Positions 62,540 to 64,000 of a DNA stretch of 64,000 bases are shown here, piece after piece. Within the stretch, counting starts at the first letter, position 1. The number at the start of each line of letters is the position of its first letter. Made by a program: the position numbers and the translations under genes. The notes under the pieces were generated by a model. It was not told where the DNA came from. It worked only from the letters and a program-made list of their open reading frames with translations, and ran no database searches. The DNA is from a bacterium (GTDB taxonomy: Bacteria; Hydrothermota; UBA3073; JACQXS01; JAQTXJ01): assembly GCA_028716385.1 (NCBI GenBank), contig JAQUPX010000002.1, positions 416,756 to 480,755 of the forward strand, written 5' to 3'.

Positions 62540-63541
62540 ATGAATGATATAAAAGTTGTCAAAAGCGGTAAAAAAATACCTATTATATGGAGAATTCTAG
62601 AAATAGTAGGGCTAATAATCCTTATAGGTATTATTATTAAGTATCCTGTTGCAAAAGCTTTTGATAATCGTGGGAAGGCTTATTATTCCGAAGGAGAGCT
62701 AGACAAAGCAATACAAGATTGGGACAAAGCAATTATTCTTAACCCTAATTATGCAGATGCACTTAACCGCCGTGGATTTGCTTATGAGGATAAGGAAGAG
62801 TTAGATAAGGCAATACAAAATTACAACAAAGTCATTAAGATAATTCCTAAAAATGCAGAGGGTTTTTATAATCGTGGAATTGCATATGCTAAAGCAGGAG
62901 AGATAAGTAAAGCAATACACGACTTTGACAAAGCTATTACCATGAACTCTGCTTTTGCATCGGATGTGATTAATCTTGCAAAAGATTTTAATGATCGCGG
63001 ACTTAATTATGCTAATCGGGAAGAATATGATAAAGCAATAGAGGATTATGATAAAGCCATTAGTATTAATCCTAATCTTGCAGAAGCTTTTACTTGTCGT
63101 GGATATGCTTACAATAAAAAAGGAGACTTAGATAAAGCAATACAGGATTGGGACAAATCTATTAGCATTAATCCTAAGAATGCAACCGTTTTTTATTTTC
63201 GTGGAATTGTATATACTAAAAAGGGAGACTTAGACAAGGCAATACAGGATTTTGACAAAGCCATTAGCATTCATCCTAATTATGCAGAAGCTTTTATTAA
63301 TCGTGGATTTACTTATATTCAAAAAGGCAACTTTGAAAAAGCAATAGAAGATTTTAGTAAAACCATTAGTATTGCCCCTGATTATTTAGATGCAATAGTA
63401 GGTATGGGAATGGCATATAAGGAGAAAGGCGACAAAGAGAAAGCAAAATTCTGGTTGAATGAGGCATTGAAAAAGAAAGAGTTTCTGCCGGATAAAGTGG
63501 AAGCGGAAATCAGAAAATGGCTGGAGAAACTTGGGGAATGA
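62540..63541 (+). CDS. Membrane-anchored TPR protein
   Basis: 333 residues. A single membrane span near 18-38 (ILEIVGLIILIGIIIKYPVA) is followed by eight tetratricopeptide repeats of 34 residues with consensus LDKAIQDWDKAISINPNYAE. The repeats are 102-bp units with high DNA identity, so expansion or contraction is likely. TPR arrays are protein-binding scaffolds; the partner is unknown. The promoter lies so close that the mRNA has almost no leader. A second TPR gene follows 48 nt downstream. Confidence 0.85.
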   Translation: MNDIKVVKSGKKIPIIWRILEIVGLIILIGIIIKYPVAKAFDNRGKAYYSEGELDKAIQDWDKAIILNPNYADALNRRGFAYEDKEELDKAIQNYNKVIKIIPKNAEGFYNRGIAYAKAGEISKAIHDFDKAITMNSAFASDVINLAKDFNDRGLNYANREEYDKAIEDYDKAISINPNLAEAFTCRGYAYNKKGDLDKAIQDWDKSISINPKNATVFYFRGIVYTKKGDLDKAIQDFDKAISIHPNYAEAFINRGFTYIQKGNFEKAIEDFSKTISIAPDYLDAIVGMGMAYKEKGDKEKAKFWLNEALKKKEFLPDKVEAEIRKWLEKLGE

Positions 63542-63589
63542 TTTGAGAAAGTATTACTCGATAACAAATATATTAAGGGGCGTGTAAAA

Positions 63590-64000
63590 ATGTTTTGTAA
63601 AAATTGCGGGAAAGAAATAGAAGAGAGTTCTACATCTTGTAAATACTGTGAAACAAAATTAAAAGAAGACGAGACTATTAGCATTGAACCTAACAATGCA
63701 ACGGATTTTCATAATCGTGGGATTGCTTATTATGAAAAAGGAGAATTGGATAAAGCTATCGAAGATTTTGATAAAGCCATTAATAGTAATCCCAATTTTG
63801 CAGAAGCTTGGAATAATCGTGGATTTACGTATTATAAAAAAGAAAACTTAGATAAGGCAATAGAAGATTGCGGCAAAGCCGCTAGCATTAACCCTAATTA
63901 CGCAACAGCTTTTAATAATCTTGGACTTGTGTATATTAAAAAAAGAGAGTTGGATAAAGCAATAGGAAATTTTGACAAAGCTATTAGCCTTAACCCTAAT
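63590..64000 (+). CDS. Zinc-ribbon + TPR protein, cut by window end
   Basis: ATG 63590 is preceded by AAGGGG. The first 25 residues form a zinc ribbon (FCKNCGKEIEESSTSCKYCE, four Cys), followed by TPR units nearly identical to those of the upstream gene (KGELDKAIEDFDKAINSNPN) to the window edge at residue 137. The two genes are probably products of one duplication with different N-terminal modules (membrane anchor versus zinc ribbon). Confidence 0.85.
   Translation, partial: MFCKNCGKEIEESSTSCKYCETKLKEDETISIEPNNATDFHNRGIAYYEKGELDKAIEDFDKAINSNPNFAEAWNNRGFTYYKKENLDKAIEDCGKAASINPNYATAFNNLGLVYIKKRELDKAIGNFDKAISLNPN

Overview
The window is AT-rich bacterial DNA from what looks like an uncultured Gram-negative lineage of the FCB type (my guess is a WOR-3/TA06/Cloacimonadota-like candidate phylum). 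The grounds are thirteen secreted proteins sharing a C-terminal type-IX-like (Por/FlgD-Ig) sorting domain, a TolC/RND efflux set, a TonB-like protein, and intergenic space packed with short palindromic repeats. The taxonomic assignment is inference.

Region 1, about 1-14,090, is an integrated mobile element whose left end lies outside the window. It has a leftward cassette of small phage-like genes (1666 down to 1). Rightward it carries a complete sigma-54 factor and a sigma-54 activator (TPR + AAA+ + Fis HTH), a ParB-like protein, several tiny genes, a SpoVG-family protein overlapping a primase-helicase, an iteron-like array (candidate origin), a run of very small ORFs, a tRNA-like remnant and a large serine recombinase. 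The last codons of the recombinase lie inside the 3' end of a tRNA-Asn gene, which marks the right attachment site. A sigma-54 and its activator travelling with replication and integration genes is the most unusual system here.

Region 2, 14,076-14,488, is tRNA-Asn plus a GIY-YIG endonuclease ORF that runs into the tRNA. It is bounded by a 30-bp direct repeat of the tRNA 5' part.

Region 3, 14,487-23,665, is chromosomal: an S8 protease, a thiolase, a DUF3108 protein, an orphan zinc-finger protein, a propeller protein, a phosphohexomutase and a CDP-alcohol phosphatidyltransferase.

Region 4, 23,980-28,648, is a potassium operon: a c-di-AMP (ydaO) riboswitch, a KimA-type importer, a KtrB/TrkH channel, and a TonB-like protein close behind.

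Region 5, 28,916-38,420, is a rightward run of five secreted repeat proteins (RCC1, propeller and beta-helix folds). Region 6, 38,440-44,594, is a leftward tetR-tolC-MFP-RND operon with two TetR operators. Region 7, 44,972-64,000, alternates further secreted propeller/FG-GAP proteins with the GTPase TypA/BipA, two proteins of unknown or TonB-like type, and two TPR proteins at the right edge.

Intergenic palindromes recur throughout. Several copies lie inside coding sequences, usually in the linker before the sorting domain or within it. Many genes have near-consensus TTGACA promoters with 17-nt spacers, some so close to the start codon that the mRNA should be leaderless.
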